This document shows, one piece after another, positions 7,721-16,247 of a DNA stretch of 34,733 nt. The position numbers and the translations under genes were made by a program. This DNA comes from Phycisphaeraceae bacterium (lineage in GTDB: Bacteria; Planctomycetota; Phycisphaerae; Phycisphaerales; Phycisphaeraceae): contig JADLAP010000076.1 in NCBI GenBank assembly GCA_020848195.1, positions 1 to 34,733 on the forward strand, in the 5' to 3' direction. The number at the start of each line of letters is the position of its first letter. The first letter of the stretch is position 1. The notes below the pieces were generated by a model, which was given only the letters and a program-made list of their open reading frames with translations, was not told where the DNA came from and did not search any database.

Positions 7721-8734
7721 TTATTGCACCGCTTGGCGCGACATCGCGCCGGCGCGCTGGGCGTACTCGCGGAACAGTCGCAGGTAGCATTGGTAGGACT
7801 GATAGGACACGCCGGGCGGGGTCTGGTGATCGCAACTGATGACATATCCGCCCATCGCGGCGGTGGGGAGCAGACGTTCAAACTCCGCCCGCATGGCGTC
7901 CTCGCCGCGGGACATGGTCATCTTGTCGAAGTTGCCGATCATGCGCATGTCCGGATGTTCGGCGCGTAACGCGGCCACATCGCTGCCGGCCTGGCGTTCC
8001 AGGGGCAGCATGCCGTCAGCACCGACCTCGCGGTACCAGCGGATCGCCTCGGACATGTCGCCGTCGGAGTCGATGATGGCCAGCACGCCTTTTTTCTTCA
8101 TTGCCGCGAGGATGGGCCGGTAGTACGGGGCCAGGAATTCATCGAAAATATCCTTGGAAATCATCGGACCGTGGTTGTAGCTCATGTCCTCGGCGAAGGT
8201 GGCGAAGACCGGCGTGGCGATGGCAGTCATCGCATCCAGCGCCCGCAGTTGCCATTCCAGCAGGTCGGTGTTGATCCGGTGGATCAGCTTCGGCTGGTCG
8301 TAGAAGGCGTAGAGATGGCGTTCGACGCCGAGCAGGGTTCGGGGGTGCCAGAAGAAGCCGGGGAATGTGATCCAGATAGCCACATCGCCGCGCTGCTGCT
8401 GAAGGCCGATGTCTTCCCAGTGCTGCCGTTTGACGCCGTCGACGGTGTGCAGCGGAAGGATCATGCGAAGGTAGTCGTCTTCATCGGCGATGATTCCCGA
8501 GCCGTGCGAGGCCGGGGCCGGCGGGGGGGAGGCGTACAGCCACGCGCCGTCCTGGATCCAGATGTCATTGCCGAAATGGTCGTTGATTTCGCGCTGCGTT
8601 CGCGCGGATTCCGGCAGACCTTCCTGATGCCAGCGCTCCAGCGTTTTGTCCCACCAACTGGCCCATTCCACGACGGGCAGCCGATCGAAGGGCTGGAAGT
8701 TCAGGACCGCGCGCAGACGCTCATGCGTATTCAT
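7721..8734 (-). CDS. Uroporphyrinogen decarboxylase (URO-D)-like protein
   Basis: A 337-residue cytoplasmic TIM-barrel protein. It begins MNTHERLRAVLNFQPFDRLPVVEW, the usual opening of URO-D/MtaA-like proteins, and later has IIDSDGDMSEAIRWYREVGADGMLPLERQAG, MRMIGNFDKMTM and GGYVISCDHQTPPGVSYQSY. These belong to the large URO-D-like group found in sugar-degradation and methyltransferase loci, not to haem biosynthetic HemE. Relatives such as MtaA and CmuA transfer methyl groups between corrinoids and thiols; a zinc motif of the HxC type is not seen, with SDGD in the comparable place. The ATG overlaps the stop of the GH106-like gene (ATGA), so the two are translationally coupled. The true reaction is unknown. 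Methyl transfer or a decarboxylase-like step are both possible. Confidence 0.85.
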   Translation of the reverse strand: MNTHERLRAVLNFQPFDRLPVVEWASWWDKTLERWHQEGLPESARTQREINDHFGNDIWIQDGAWLYASPPPAPASHGSGIIADEDDYLRMILPLHTVDGVKRQHWEDIGLQQQRGDVAIWITFPGFFWHPRTLLGVERHLYAFYDQPKLIHRINTDLLEWQLRALDAMTAIATPVFATFAEDMSYNHGPMISKDIFDEFLAPYYRPILAAMKKKGVLAIIDSDGDMSEAIRWYREVGADGMLPLERQAGSDVAALRAEHPDMRMIGNFDKMTMSRGEDAMRAEFERLLPTAAMGGYVISCDHQTPPGVSYQSYQCYLRLFREYAQRAGAMSRQAVQ

Positions 8735-11700
8735 GATTCGATATCCAGAGCGGGAGGCTGAAGGATGCCTTTGGGCGTGACATGACGATTCACATCCCAC
8801 AACGATCCGGTGGTGTGCCAGAGCGTGGGGTCTTGGATGCGGTTGTTTGGGCCGGGGTGATGCAGGGGTCCGAAGGCGTTGTTGCGTGAGCCATGGACGG
8901 TGATGTGCAGCATGTGGCGTCCGGCCGGCAGCGTGCCCAGCGAGCGGATGTAAGGCGCGAACGCGATGATGCCGGCATCGGTGTCGTTCACCAACACCTG
9001 TGCCACCGCCGGGTTGCCCATCGCGGGCAGACGCAGTTGCAATGTCCGCGGCTGGTCCAGTTCCAGCGGAAGGTGATACGTTGCCGCGCCGGTGAAAAAC
9101 GGCAGGCCTTGCGTGGTCCAGTCGCCCCAGCCCAGTTGCGTCACCGGCTGCGCCAAGGCTGCGTCGGACGCGGTGGACGTGACGCTGAAATCGCCGAGCA
9201 GATAGGCCCATTCCAAGGCGCTGTCGCGCGTGAAATCGGTTTGCAGCGTCAGTTGATGCCGGCCCGGCGTCAGAGTGGGAAGCCTCGTCACGCGAATGGC
9301 TTCATCGACCCACCATCCCATGTCGTTGAACGTCACCGGCCGGCCATCGAGCAGCATGCGCCACTTCGCCGGCACCTCCAGCGCCAGTTGCGGCTGATCC
9401 ACCGTACAACGGCAATCCACGTCATATTCCAGCGTCAGTTGCCCCAACGCCGGCGAAGGTCCGCGCACGCACCACGGCTGCGGGTTGTAGCTCCGTCGCA
9501 GCGACAAATGCAGCATCTTCCGCACGACATCCTCGATGCGCAGCAATTCCTCTCTCGGCTGCCAGTTGCCGTCGTTCCACCGCCATCGCGCCATGTCCAG
9601 CGGCAGCGCGTTGGGTTCCGACAGGCTGACCGCGACGTGTTCCGGCAACGCGCCATGCCAGGCGGTCCGCTTCGCGGGCGAAATCATGATGGCCGGCGAA
9701 GTCGTCGCGGCCGGCTCCAGGGTAAACAACTGATGGCCATGCGGCGGCAGGGGTGAGGTCCACGTGGTCGCATTGCCATGGATGGATACCGGCAAGGATG
9801 CGCGATCGCCGGTCATCGTATCCCAGCTCGTGACCCGCCACGGGCCGGCAACGCGGAATTGCGGAGCATCGCAACCTCGCGTGCGATCCGTGTTGCAGAT
9901 GAACAGCACCCGCCGTTCGTTATCCTCGCGCCACTGATGCAGCAGGCGATCCGGCCTTGACCCATCGGGCAACCGGATGTCCAGCGTTCGCATGGAGTCC
10001 ATCGCATTGAAGACAGCGGGCCTGTCCATCGGCAGGCATTCGCAATGCCGCGCGAGTTGTGCCGGTTCATCGCAAGGCTGCACATCCACGAGAGAGGGTG
10101 TTTCACCGAGGAAAACCACTCGTCCGCCGCGCTGGGCGAATTGCGTCAGGCGTTGCAACGTCGTGGCGCGGATTGTGCGCAGGTTGGGGACGATGATGAC
10201 GTCATACGTCATTTCGCCCACGGGCAGCCGATCCGTGACCGCATCGAGGGGACACAGCGACGGCAACAGCGATTCGCTGATGAAATCGAAATCGATCTGG
10301 TCAAAGAGCAGCCACTCGGTCAATTCGCGGAACTGCTGTTCGCGTAATTGAGCTTGCGGGCCGGAGGTGTCTTGGGGGCCGAAGCAGAGCCAGTAGGATT
10401 CGATGGGATGGATGACGCCGACGCGAGGCGCGGGCCGGCCGCGGGTCAGCAGCGTATTCAGTCGGGCGTAGTGGTCTTCGAGCAGTCGGTATTCCCGCCA
10501 CCACGGCTGCTGGTAGAAGATGGAGCCGGGATAATCGCGTTTGGCTTCTCCGAGCATGGAGGACCAGGCCAGGTGATGCACGCGCAGCGTGACGCCGAGG
10601 GCCGCATGCCAGTCGCCCTGGGACTTGAATTCGGCGAACGAAAAATCCCAGCCCGACGCGCCATACATCTCGGAAACCATCGCGGTTTTGCCCAACTGGC
10701 GCACGACGCTCTGGCACTGTTTGGCGGTTGTCAGTTCCAGTTTGTCGGATACCTGGTCGATGCCGGGGATGTCCATGTGCGGGTAGCCGCGCATGACTTC
10801 GCCGGTCATGGAAGTCTGGGATTCCAGTTCGGTTTCCTCGACGAGATGGCCGGTAAAAGGCAGATGATGCTCCCGGCACCACTGACTGATGGGCTTGAGA
10901 AAGCCATCGACGAGGCGGTCGCACAAATGATGGTGAAAGCGGTAGCGTGTCAGCGACGGTTCGCCGTCGGGCATATCCCAGACCACTTCGGGCAGATGAT
11001 CGAGCAGATCATCCGCGAAGGCTTGCCGGTAGGTGTCGGGCAGGTCGTCGGTGAAGGGCAGGCGCAGATCGTTCTGATCTTCAGCGCGGGCCGGTCGCTG
11101 CTTGTGCAGGAAGTGCGGCTCATCGGTGAAGATGCCCGGCACGACGCTGCCGAAATGCGATCCGACAGCCGCGGCGTAGCGTTCGTGCGTCACTTCAAGG
11201 AATCGCCGCGTGTGTCGGGGATTGAGTACATCGCCGAGCGTGGCGTTGTTCCAGCCGCCGCAGGGCCACTGGATTTCCAGATAGGCGTACCAGATCGTCG
11301 CATCGGCAGGCGCAGGATCGCCATCAGCCAATCGCTGATAATGGGCCAGATATCCCTTGTTCAACCGCACGGCATACCGCGCCAGCAGGCGACCGCGTTC
11401 GTTGCGGGCGATCGGCATCTCCGGCATCGCGGGCAACGTCGGAGGCGTCGGACCATACGGCTTGCGCGTTAGCAGCAGATACCGTTCCCGGCCCGCGTCG
11501 TCCTGCGTGATCAAGCCCCCGGCATAGCCCGAAGGCCAGCGGTCTTCGTCGTACAGCCACGCCTTCATACCCAGCGACGCGGCCTGTTCCACACTCGCCT
11601 TCACGCAATCCATGAAGTGCGGGCCGAGATATTCAGCGTCCAGACCGGTGCGCGAATGAATGAAAAACCCGCCCATGCCCATCTCGCGCAGCATGGCGAT

Positions 11701-11832
11701 CTGACGCACCAGCCGATCCTTGTCCAGCGCGTCGTTCCAGACCCAGAACGGCGCGCCACGCCGCGAGGGCGAAGGATCACGAAACTCGGCCTCAAGTCCA
11801 GAATCACACACGTTGTCGGAGGTTGAATTCAT
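8731..11832 (-). CDS. GH106-like glycoside hydrolase (alpha-L-rhamnosidase-like)
   Basis: A 1033-residue protein. After MNSTSDNVCDSGLEAEFRDP the sequence PFWVWNDALDKDRLVRQIAMLREMGMGGFFIHSRTGL resembles the start of the catalytic barrel of GH106-type proteins, followed by MKAWLYDEDRWPSGYAGG, VPGIFTDEPHF, FTGHLVEETELESQTS and AMVSEMYGASGWDFSF. The acidic residues in TDEP and EMYG are plausible catalytic candidates by position. The C-terminal third looks like beta-sandwich modules (LTLQTDFTRDSALEW, HMLHITVHGSRNN). No signal peptide is visible, so it is probably intracellular or substrates are imported. The start at 11832 overlaps the PhyH stop (ATGA); upstream in-frame codons to 12039 lie inside the PhyH gene and are rejected. 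Family-level function is the removal of terminal rhamnose or similar sugars; specificity is unproven. Confidence 0.83.
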   Translation of the reverse strand: MNSTSDNVCDSGLEAEFRDPSPSRRGAPFWVWNDALDKDRLVRQIAMLREMGMGGFFIHSRTGLDAEYLGPHFMDCVKASVEQAASLGMKAWLYDEDRWPSGYAGGLITQDDAGRERYLLLTRKPYGPTPPTLPAMPEMPIARNERGRLLARYAVRLNKGYLAHYQRLADGDPAPADATIWYAYLEIQWPCGGWNNATLGDVLNPRHTRRFLEVTHERYAAAVGSHFGSVVPGIFTDEPHFLHKQRPARAEDQNDLRLPFTDDLPDTYRQAFADDLLDHLPEVVWDMPDGEPSLTRYRFHHHLCDRLVDGFLKPISQWCREHHLPFTGHLVEETELESQTSMTGEVMRGYPHMDIPGIDQVSDKLELTTAKQCQSVVRQLGKTAMVSEMYGASGWDFSFAEFKSQGDWHAALGVTLRVHHLAWSSMLGEAKRDYPGSIFYQQPWWREYRLLEDHYARLNTLLTRGRPAPRVGVIHPIESYWLCFGPQDTSGPQAQLREQQFRELTEWLLFDQIDFDFISESLLPSLCPLDAVTDRLPVGEMTYDVIIVPNLRTIRATTLQRLTQFAQRGGRVVFLGETPSLVDVQPCDEPAQLARHCECLPMDRPAVFNAMDSMRTLDIRLPDGSRPDRLLHQWREDNERRVLFICNTDRTRGCDAPQFRVAGPWRVTSWDTMTGDRASLPVSIHGNATTWTSPLPPHGHQLFTLEPAATTSPAIMISPAKRTAWHGALPEHVAVSLSEPNALPLDMARWRWNDGNWQPREELLRIEDVVRKMLHLSLRRSYNPQPWCVRGPSPALGQLTLEYDVDCRCTVDQPQLALEVPAKWRMLLDGRPVTFNDMGWWVDEAIRVTRLPTLTPGRHQLTLQTDFTRDSALEWAYLLGDFSVTSTASDAALAQPVTQLGWGDWTTQGLPFFTGAATYHLPLELDQPRTLQLRLPAMGNPAVAQVLVNDTDAGIIAFAPYIRSLGTLPAGRHMLHITVHGSRNNAFGPLHHPGPNNRIQDPTLWHTTGSLWDVNRHVTPKGILQPPALDIES

Positions 11833-12641
11833 GATGTTCCTTGCGGTACGCAGGCAGCCACGCCGACGACGGGATTCCAGTCGTCGTTTTCCAGCACATC
11901 GCCGGGCTTGAGCGTGGCGACATAATCCTGCGGCAGAACGTTGCGATTGCCGTTGTACGTGCTGCCGACGGGCATGTAGGCGCAGGTCATGGCGATGCGT
12001 CGTTTCCGCGTCATGTTCGCGCCGGCTCCGTGCGCGCACAACCCGTTGTGGAAACTGCAGTCGCCGGCCTTCAGCGGCGCCGGCACGGGATCCACCTTCG
12101 CCATCTCCGGATACATCTTGAACAGGTCCGACATGTTCATGCCGATGCCGGGGCTTTCAAAACGGGCCATCTTCTGCGTGCCGGGAATGAACCACATGCA
12201 GCCGTTCTCCAGCGTGGCGTCCTCCAGGGCGATCCAGATGGAAATCGAGTGCCGGGAATCGAACGACCAGTAGGGGTTGTCCAGATGCCACGCGGTCGGA
12301 TTGCCGAAGGGTTCCTTGATGAGCGTCTGATCGTGCCAGACGCGCAGACTCTCCACGCCCGCCAGCCGGCACAACGTCCGGCCGAGTTCAGCATTGAACA
12401 TATACCGTTTCACGACATCATTGAACAACCAGAGATTGACGCGCTGGGTGAAAATCCGGTCGTAGTAACTGTCGCCTTCCTCGACGCCGCCGACCATTTT
12501 CTTCTTGCCCAGCGTGGCGACGCTGTCGAGCACGGCCGCCTTCAGCTCGGCGACCTCGGCAGCGCTGAGCAGACCGGGATGGGTTACGAAGCCGTCGGCC
12601 TGATACGACGCGATCCGCGCGGGGGTGATGCCTGTGTTCAT
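11829..12641 (-). CDS. PhyH-family Fe(II)/2-oxoglutarate-dependent dioxygenase
   Basis: A 270-residue protein of the phytanoyl-CoA dioxygenase family. It opens with YQADGFVTHPGLLSAAEVAEL, the usual PhyH start, and has the iron-binding HxD in AWHLDNPYWSFD (about residues 118-120), the distal histidine in GDCSFHNGLCAHGAGAN, and an arginine-rich stretch TRKRRIAMT that can bind the 2-oxoglutarate carboxylate. So the metal triad looks complete. It is the first gene of a leftward operon, with ATGA overlaps to the GH106-like gene and then to the URO-D-like gene, and is divergent from the AraC regulator (75-base gap). Such PhyH proteins hydroxylate unactivated carbons; the substrate here is unknown, and a glycan-derived or methylated sugar is only suggested by context. 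Confidence 0.92.
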   Translation of the reverse strand: MNTGITPARIASYQADGFVTHPGLLSAAEVAELKAAVLDSVATLGKKKMVGGVEEGDSYYDRIFTQRVNLWLFNDVVKRYMFNAELGRTLCRLAGVESLRVWHDQTLIKEPFGNPTAWHLDNPYWSFDSRHSISIWIALEDATLENGCMWFIPGTQKMARFESPGIGMNMSDLFKMYPEMAKVDPVPAPLKAGDCSFHNGLCAHGAGANMTRKRRIAMTCAYMPVGSTYNGNRNVLPQDYVATLKPGDVLENDDWNPVVGVAACVPQGTS

Positions 12642-12656
12642 GGTGCTGTAACATTA

Positions 12657-12682
12657 GTCCATATTTTTGTGTATTCTTGGAC
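12657..12682. promoter_or_regulatory. Candidate operator in the PhyH/AraC divergent region
   Basis: GTCCA (12657-12661) and TGGAC (12678-12682) form an inverted repeat in an AT-rich spacer, within the 75-base region between the divergent starts of the PhyH operon and the AraC regulator. Control of both genes by the AraC protein from here is an inference from position; the arms are short and no -35/-10 pair is clear. Confidence 0.3.
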
Positions 12683-12716
12683 GATATTGCGGGCACGATA
12701 CGACAGGATTAGCGCC

Positions 12717-13613
12717 ATGCGGTCGCATCATTATCAGCTTCGCAGGCATTGGCCCTCGCTGTCCACGCTGGGCATCGCGGTGGATCACTTTCCGCGCTAC
12801 GTCAACCACAACCTCAGCCCGCACTCGCTGGACGTGGTGTTGATCAGTTTCATCGTGCGTGGCCGGGGGCGGCACATCATCGATGACCAGAGCTTCGCGG
12901 AATCCGGCCGGTCGCTGGCGGTGACGCACTACGGCCAGCGGCACGGCATTCTTACCGACAGCCGCGGGATGGAGATCATCAACGTCTACCTCGATCTCGA
13001 ACATCACAACCTGCCCGTGCTGCCCGGCGAACTGCAACCCGTGTTGCCTCTGCTGCTGCCGCTGGGCCGACGGTTTCAGCATCGGCTCAACCGCATCGTC
13101 CGCGTGCAGTTCGACGACATAGGCCCCCTGGTCCCGTCGCTGATGTCGATCTTTCACGAACTGAAGCGGCGCGAGGCGGGGTACGAGGAAGTCGTGGCCA
13201 TGCAGTGGAAACTGTTTCTGATCGCCTGTTGCCGGCATGTGCTCCGCGAAGGCTTCGTGCCGCCGCTGGCGACGCAGGACGCGGCAACGCACCGGCTTGA
13301 AGAACTGAGGCAACACCTCGACGCGACCTATGCCCAGCCGCATACGTTGGCCGACCTGGCGGATCGCGCGCAGCTCAGTCGCACGCACCTTTGCCGGGCG
13401 TTCAAAAGCTACACGGGCAAACGCGTGTTCGACTACCTGATCGAGCGCCGCATCGGCGCAGCCATGGTCCGCCTGCGCGGCTGCAACGACAAAGTCCTCA
13501 GCGTCGCCCTCGCCTGCGGCTTCCACGATCTGGCGTATTTCAACCGGAAATTCAAACAGATCGTCGGCGCCACCCCCATGGCCTACCGCAAAGCCGGCCA
13601 AGCGGATCGATAG
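12717..13613 (+). CDS. AraC-family transcriptional regulator
   Basis: A 298-residue regulator. The N-terminal half is a cupin-like sensing region, including VVLISFIVRGRGRHIIDDQ and RSLAVTHYGQRHGI. The C-terminal ~105 residues contain the two helix-turn-helix motifs of AraC proteins: HTLADLADRAQLSRTHLCRAFKSYTGKRVFDYLIERRIG, then ACGFHDLAYFNRKFKQIVGATPMAYRK. The start at 12717 is chosen because it begins the sensing domain and follows the divergent promoter region; upstream in-frame sequence lies opposite the PhyH gene. By position it should control the PhyH/GH106-like/URO-D-like operon, probably as an activator responding to a sugar or derivative. The effector is unknown. Confidence 0.92.
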   Translation: MRSHHYQLRRHWPSLSTLGIAVDHFPRYVNHNLSPHSLDVVLISFIVRGRGRHIIDDQSFAESGRSLAVTHYGQRHGILTDSRGMEIINVYLDLEHHNLPVLPGELQPVLPLLLPLGRRFQHRLNRIVRVQFDDIGPLVPSLMSIFHELKRREAGYEEVVAMQWKLFLIACCRHVLREGFVPPLATQDAATHRLEELRQHLDATYAQPHTLADLADRAQLSRTHLCRAFKSYTGKRVFDYLIERRIGAAMVRLRGCNDKVLSVALACGFHDLAYFNRKFKQIVGATPMAYRKAGQADR

Positions 13614-14015
13614 CGCAGCCCTTCAACCATGTCATGCAGGACCACATCTTCCGTGAACGAATCTTCCAACACGCTGACCAAAAGGTGATCACGCTTGCGT
13701 ACAACGATCATGGGGGCAGGGTCGAGTAGCACGAACTGCTCGACCCAATCTGCCCTGTTCAGCCGTGCCGTGCCGCCCATTGTTCCGCGACCCGATCCGT
13801 CTCAGCCGCACCGTCTTCGGTGCGGTCTTCGCCCAATTCAAGTGAACTGTGGTCATCGGTCTTGGCGCTATCAAGAATGCGGCTGAAAATATAGGTTCAT
13901 CCGAAAAGTGCGCAGGTAGCTTCGTGGATGGCGTAGATTTTGATTCTCCGCGGGTTTCGGTTCGGGATGCGCAGTTAAGTCTTTTCGAGAATGCGACGTC
14001 GAATCGGTGAGTTGA
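13614..14015 (-). other. Stretch with possible decayed coding sequence, minus strand
   Basis: No intact gene is supported. On the reverse strand, a frame reading RILDSAKTDDHSSLELGEDRTEDGAAETDR and ending AEQWAARHG at about 13768 is followed by a different frame, starting at 13780, reading RADWVEQFVLLDPAPMIVVRKR and ending at 13583 inside the AraC gene. Both look protein-like and could be two halves of one frameshifted gene or an overlapping pair. I do not recognise the family. The rest, about 13861-14015, is lower in GC and has nothing identifiable. Confidence 0.3.
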
Positions 14016-14381
14016 TCACCTCGTCCACTTCTTGCCGAAGCCCTGTTCGAAACCTTCAAGGGCGGAATTTTCGCCGGGCAGCCAGGTCAGTTGTTCCTCG
14101 ATCCGGCGGGCCAGGTCAAAATCCTTGTCCGTCACGCCCTTGGCCGAGTGGGTCATCAGCTTCACCGTCACCTGTGCCCACGAGACGCTCAGGTCCGGGT
14201 GATGGAACGCCGCCTCGGCGAGGTAGCCAATGGCGTTGACCACCATCAGCGTGTGAGGCCAGCCGCCGGTTTTGTACGTGCGGCGAATCCAGCCGTCGCG
14301 GTACTCCCACTGGGGCAGGTCCGACTGCAAACGGGCGGCGATCCGCGGTTCGTCGTAGGTGGGTGTTGTCTTGCGTGCCAT
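14016..14381 (-). CDS. 4a-hydroxytetrahydrobiopterin dehydratase-like protein (PCD/DCoH)
   Basis: A 121-residue protein that matches pterin-4a-carbinolamine dehydratases: PQWEYRDGWIRRTYKTGGWPHTLMVVNAIG, then the active-site histidines and proline in AFHHPDLSVSWAQVTVKLMTHSAKGVTDKDFDLARRIE. Length and residue order are normal. The family dehydrates 4a-hydroxypterins and recycles pterin cofactors. It is divergent from the H4MPT genes with a 40-base gap, which contains a TATGAT at 14386-14391. No aromatic amino-acid hydroxylase is near, so its role may be in handling of folate- or methanopterin-type cofactors; that is inference. There is an extra ~15-residue C-terminal tail (GENSALEGFEQGFGKKW). 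Confidence 0.9.
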   Translation of the reverse strand: MARKTTPTYDEPRIAARLQSDLPQWEYRDGWIRRTYKTGGWPHTLMVVNAIGYLAEAAFHHPDLSVSWAQVTVKLMTHSAKGVTDKDFDLARRIEEQLTWLPGENSALEGFEQGFGKKWTR

Positions 14382-14421
14382 GGTCTATGATAGGACCGGT
14401 CGAGCTGGAGCGGCAACGGGC

Positions 14422-15342
14422 ATGAACCATCGCGGGGTCATCATCGAGGACGAATTCGCCGAGGCGTTCCGCATGTGGGCGTGCCGGCTGATCGTCACCG
14501 CGCGCGACGACCACTGGCTGGACGCCGCCGTGCGCGAAGTCACGGGCTACGGCTCCAGCGTGATCGGCTGCGACGCCGAGGCGGGACTGGAACGCCGGCT
14601 CACCACGGACGAAAGCCCGGATGGCCGGCCCGGCGCGGCTGTTCTGCTCTTTGCCTTCAACGCCAAGGCGCTGACCAAATCCGTGCCCAATCGCGTGGGG
14701 CAGTGTCTGATGACCTGCCCGACCACGGCCGTGTACGACGGCATGGCCGGCGTCACCCGCACGGAAGACAGCGAACGCATCGACGTGGGCAACAAGCTTC
14801 GCTTTTTCGGTGATGGCTTTCAGAAAAGCAAGGTCGTTGCGGGCCGGCGGTACTGGCGTGTGCCGGTGATGGACGGGGAATTCGTGGTCGAACAGAGCGT
14901 GGGCGCGGTCAAGGCCATCGGCGGCGGCAACATGCTCATCGAAGGCGCGGAGCAGGGCAGCACGCTGGACGCAGCCAGGCGGGCGGTGGACGCCATCGCG
15001 CCGCTGCCGGACGTCATCACCCCGTTCCCCGGCGGCGTGGTCCGTAGCGGCTCCAAGGTCGGCTCACGCTACAAGGCTCTGTTCGCCTCCAGCAACGATG
15101 AATACTGCCCCGTGCTGCGTACGCGCACGAAGAGCAAGCTGAGGCCCGGTGTGACAACGGTGTACGAAATCGTCATCAACGGCTTAAACGCCGGTGCAAT
15201 CAGTCATGCGATGTGCGTCGGCATCGACGCCGCGTGCGACGGCCCCGGCGTGATCGCCGTCAGCGCGGGCAACTACGGCGGAAATCTCGGCAAATTCCAC
15301 TTCCGTCTCCATGACGTGATGAAGTCCGGAGGCGGAGCATGA
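14422..15342 (+). CDS. fhcD: Formylmethanofuran:tetrahydromethanopterin formyltransferase
   Basis: A 306-residue protein matching Ftr/FhcD throughout: MNHRGVIIEDEFAEAFRMWACRL at the start, VPNRVGQCLMTCPTTAVYDG, GNKLRFFGDGFQ, RRYWRVPVMDGEF, then PFPGGVVRSGSKVGSRYK and TVYEIVINGLNAGAISHAMCVGI. In bacterial H4MPT pathways it moves the formyl group from formyl-H4MPT to a methanofuran-like carrier in the Fhc complex, a late step of formaldehyde oxidation to formate. The ATG at 14422 has only a distant GGAG; in-frame codons back to 14359 would overlap the divergent PCD gene. The stop overlaps the fhcC start (ATGA). The partner subunits FhcA and FhcB are not in the window. Confidence 0.95.
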   Translation: MNHRGVIIEDEFAEAFRMWACRLIVTARDDHWLDAAVREVTGYGSSVIGCDAEAGLERRLTTDESPDGRPGAAVLLFAFNAKALTKSVPNRVGQCLMTCPTTAVYDGMAGVTRTEDSERIDVGNKLRFFGDGFQKSKVVAGRRYWRVPVMDGEFVVEQSVGAVKAIGGGNMLIEGAEQGSTLDAARRAVDAIAPLPDVITPFPGGVVRSGSKVGSRYKALFASSNDEYCPVLRTRTKSKLRPGVTTVYEIVINGLNAGAISHAMCVGIDAACDGPGVIAVSAGNYGGNLGKFHFRLHDVMKSGGGA

Positions 15343-16247
15343 GCGGCTACACCCTGACCTGGCGCGGCGGCAAGGGGGGCGTGTTGCCTACCGATGGCTG
15401 CGTGCTGCGCCCGGACACGCTTGGAGCGATGCCGACGGACGAACTGGCCCGCGTGCCTTGGATCGTCGGACGACAGACCACCATGCTGGGCGACTGGTTT
15501 GCCATGACCGGGGAGCCTGGCCCGCGGCTGGTGGTGCGGGACATACCGCTGCTCGATGGCCTGGGTTCGCAGATGCAATCCGGTGAACTGGTGATTGATG
15601 GCGACGCGGGCGATGAGTTGGGCGCGTCGATGTCCGGCGGCGTGATCCATGTGACGGGCAACGTGGGCGACCGCGCGGGTGGCCCGGCCACGGGTAAAAA
15701 TTTTGGCATGACCGGCGGCGAAATCGTCATCCGCGGCAACGCAGGCCAGTACGCCGGCTTTCTCATGCGACGCGGCTTGATCCTCATTGCCGGGACCAGC
15801 CAAAATGGTGTCGGATACCGCTTTCTGGCCGGCACGATCGTTGTAGGTCGTGGCCCGCTGGACCATCCGGGCCTGTCGATGCGGCGGGGCACGATTGTGT
15901 GTCTTGATCCGCAGGCGAAGATCGTGACCGGCGGCACTTTCCGGGAAGAAGGCGTGTTTGAGCCGGTGGCACTGAGGGTGGTGGGCAGGCGGGTGGATGA
16001 GTTGTGGGACGCTTTTTCTATCGGGGGTGATGTCGGGGGTACTACCGGGGGCGCTACCGGGGGCGCTACCGGGGGCACTTCCGGGGGCGGCCCCGCGGAA
16101 GCTCTGAGTACAGAGCATCCGCGGGCTTTGACGCCTTGTGGCGAGCATTCGCGGGCTTGGGTTGGTGGTTGGGATGGTCGATGGCGATTGTGGTCGGGGG
16201 ACCATCTGGAACTGGGACGAGGGGATCTATGGCAACGGGTGGAATGA
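15339..16247 (+). CDS. fhcC: Formyltransferase/hydrolase complex subunit C (FwdC/FmdC-like), with unusual C-terminal tail
   Basis: A 302-residue protein. Residues about 60-195 are glycine-rich repeats of the FwdC/glutamate synthase alpha C-terminal type: LDGLGSQMQSGELVIDGDAGDELGASMSGGVIHVTGNVGDRAGG, GGEIVIRGNAGQYAGFLMRRGLILIAG. This matches formylmethanofuran dehydrogenase subunit C, which forms a beta-helix surface in the Fhc complex. Starts at the ATGA overlap with fhcD. The family-like part ends near residue 228 (FSIGGDV). Beyond this, a 12-base repeat encodes GGTTGGATGGATGG, then a hairpin (16092-16125) and a Trp/Gly-rich tail of about 50 codons to 16247. The tail looks like expansion and insertion of repeat sequence in frame; the end of fhcC overlaps the mch ATG (16244). 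Length is longer than usual for this subunit. Confidence 0.9.
   Translation: MSGYTLTWRGGKGGVLPTDGCVLRPDTLGAMPTDELARVPWIVGRQTTMLGDWFAMTGEPGPRLVVRDIPLLDGLGSQMQSGELVIDGDAGDELGASMSGGVIHVTGNVGDRAGGPATGKNFGMTGGEIVIRGNAGQYAGFLMRRGLILIAGTSQNGVGYRFLAGTIVVGRGPLDHPGLSMRRGTIVCLDPQAKIVTGGTFREEGVFEPVALRVVGRRVDELWDAFSIGGDVGGTTGGATGGATGGTSGGGPAEALSTEHPRALTPCGEHSRAWVGGWDGRWRLWSGDHLELGRGDLWQRVE
16019..16090. repeat. 12-base tandem repeat in fhcC
   Basis: About six degenerate copies of a unit like TACCGGGGGCGC, clearest at 16043-16054, 16055-16066, 16067-16078 and 16079-16090, in frame with fhcC so that each copy encodes Gly-Gly-Ala/Thr-Thr. It lies at the boundary between the conserved subunit and its low-complexity tail, so it is probably a replication-slippage expansion. 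Confidence 0.75.
16092..16125. repeat. Hairpin/REP-like palindrome inside the fhcC tail
   Basis: CCCGCGGA-A-GCTCTG-AGTA-CAGAGC-A-TCCGCGGG: 14 paired bases with one symmetrical A/A mismatch and a four-base loop. It lies within the translated tail of fhcC directly after the 12-base repeats. No T run follows. It resembles an extragenic palindrome that has been captured in a coding frame; in the mRNA it would form a stable stem-loop about 120 bases before the mch start. Confidence 0.7.

Noticed and set aside
7721-8734. Annotation of the URO-D-like gene as hemE (haem biosynthesis)
   Set aside because: The protein belongs to the diverged group with SDGD and DHQTPP motifs, and it is in a catabolic-type operon rather than with haem genes.
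11833-12039. N-terminal extension of the GH106-like gene
   Set aside because: The extension lies entirely within the PhyH gene in another frame; ATG 11832 overlaps the PhyH stop and starts the conserved protein.
16019-16125. CRISPR-like array from the 12-base repeats
   Set aside because: The units are directly adjacent without spacers and are too short; they are a slippage-type repeat inside fhcC.
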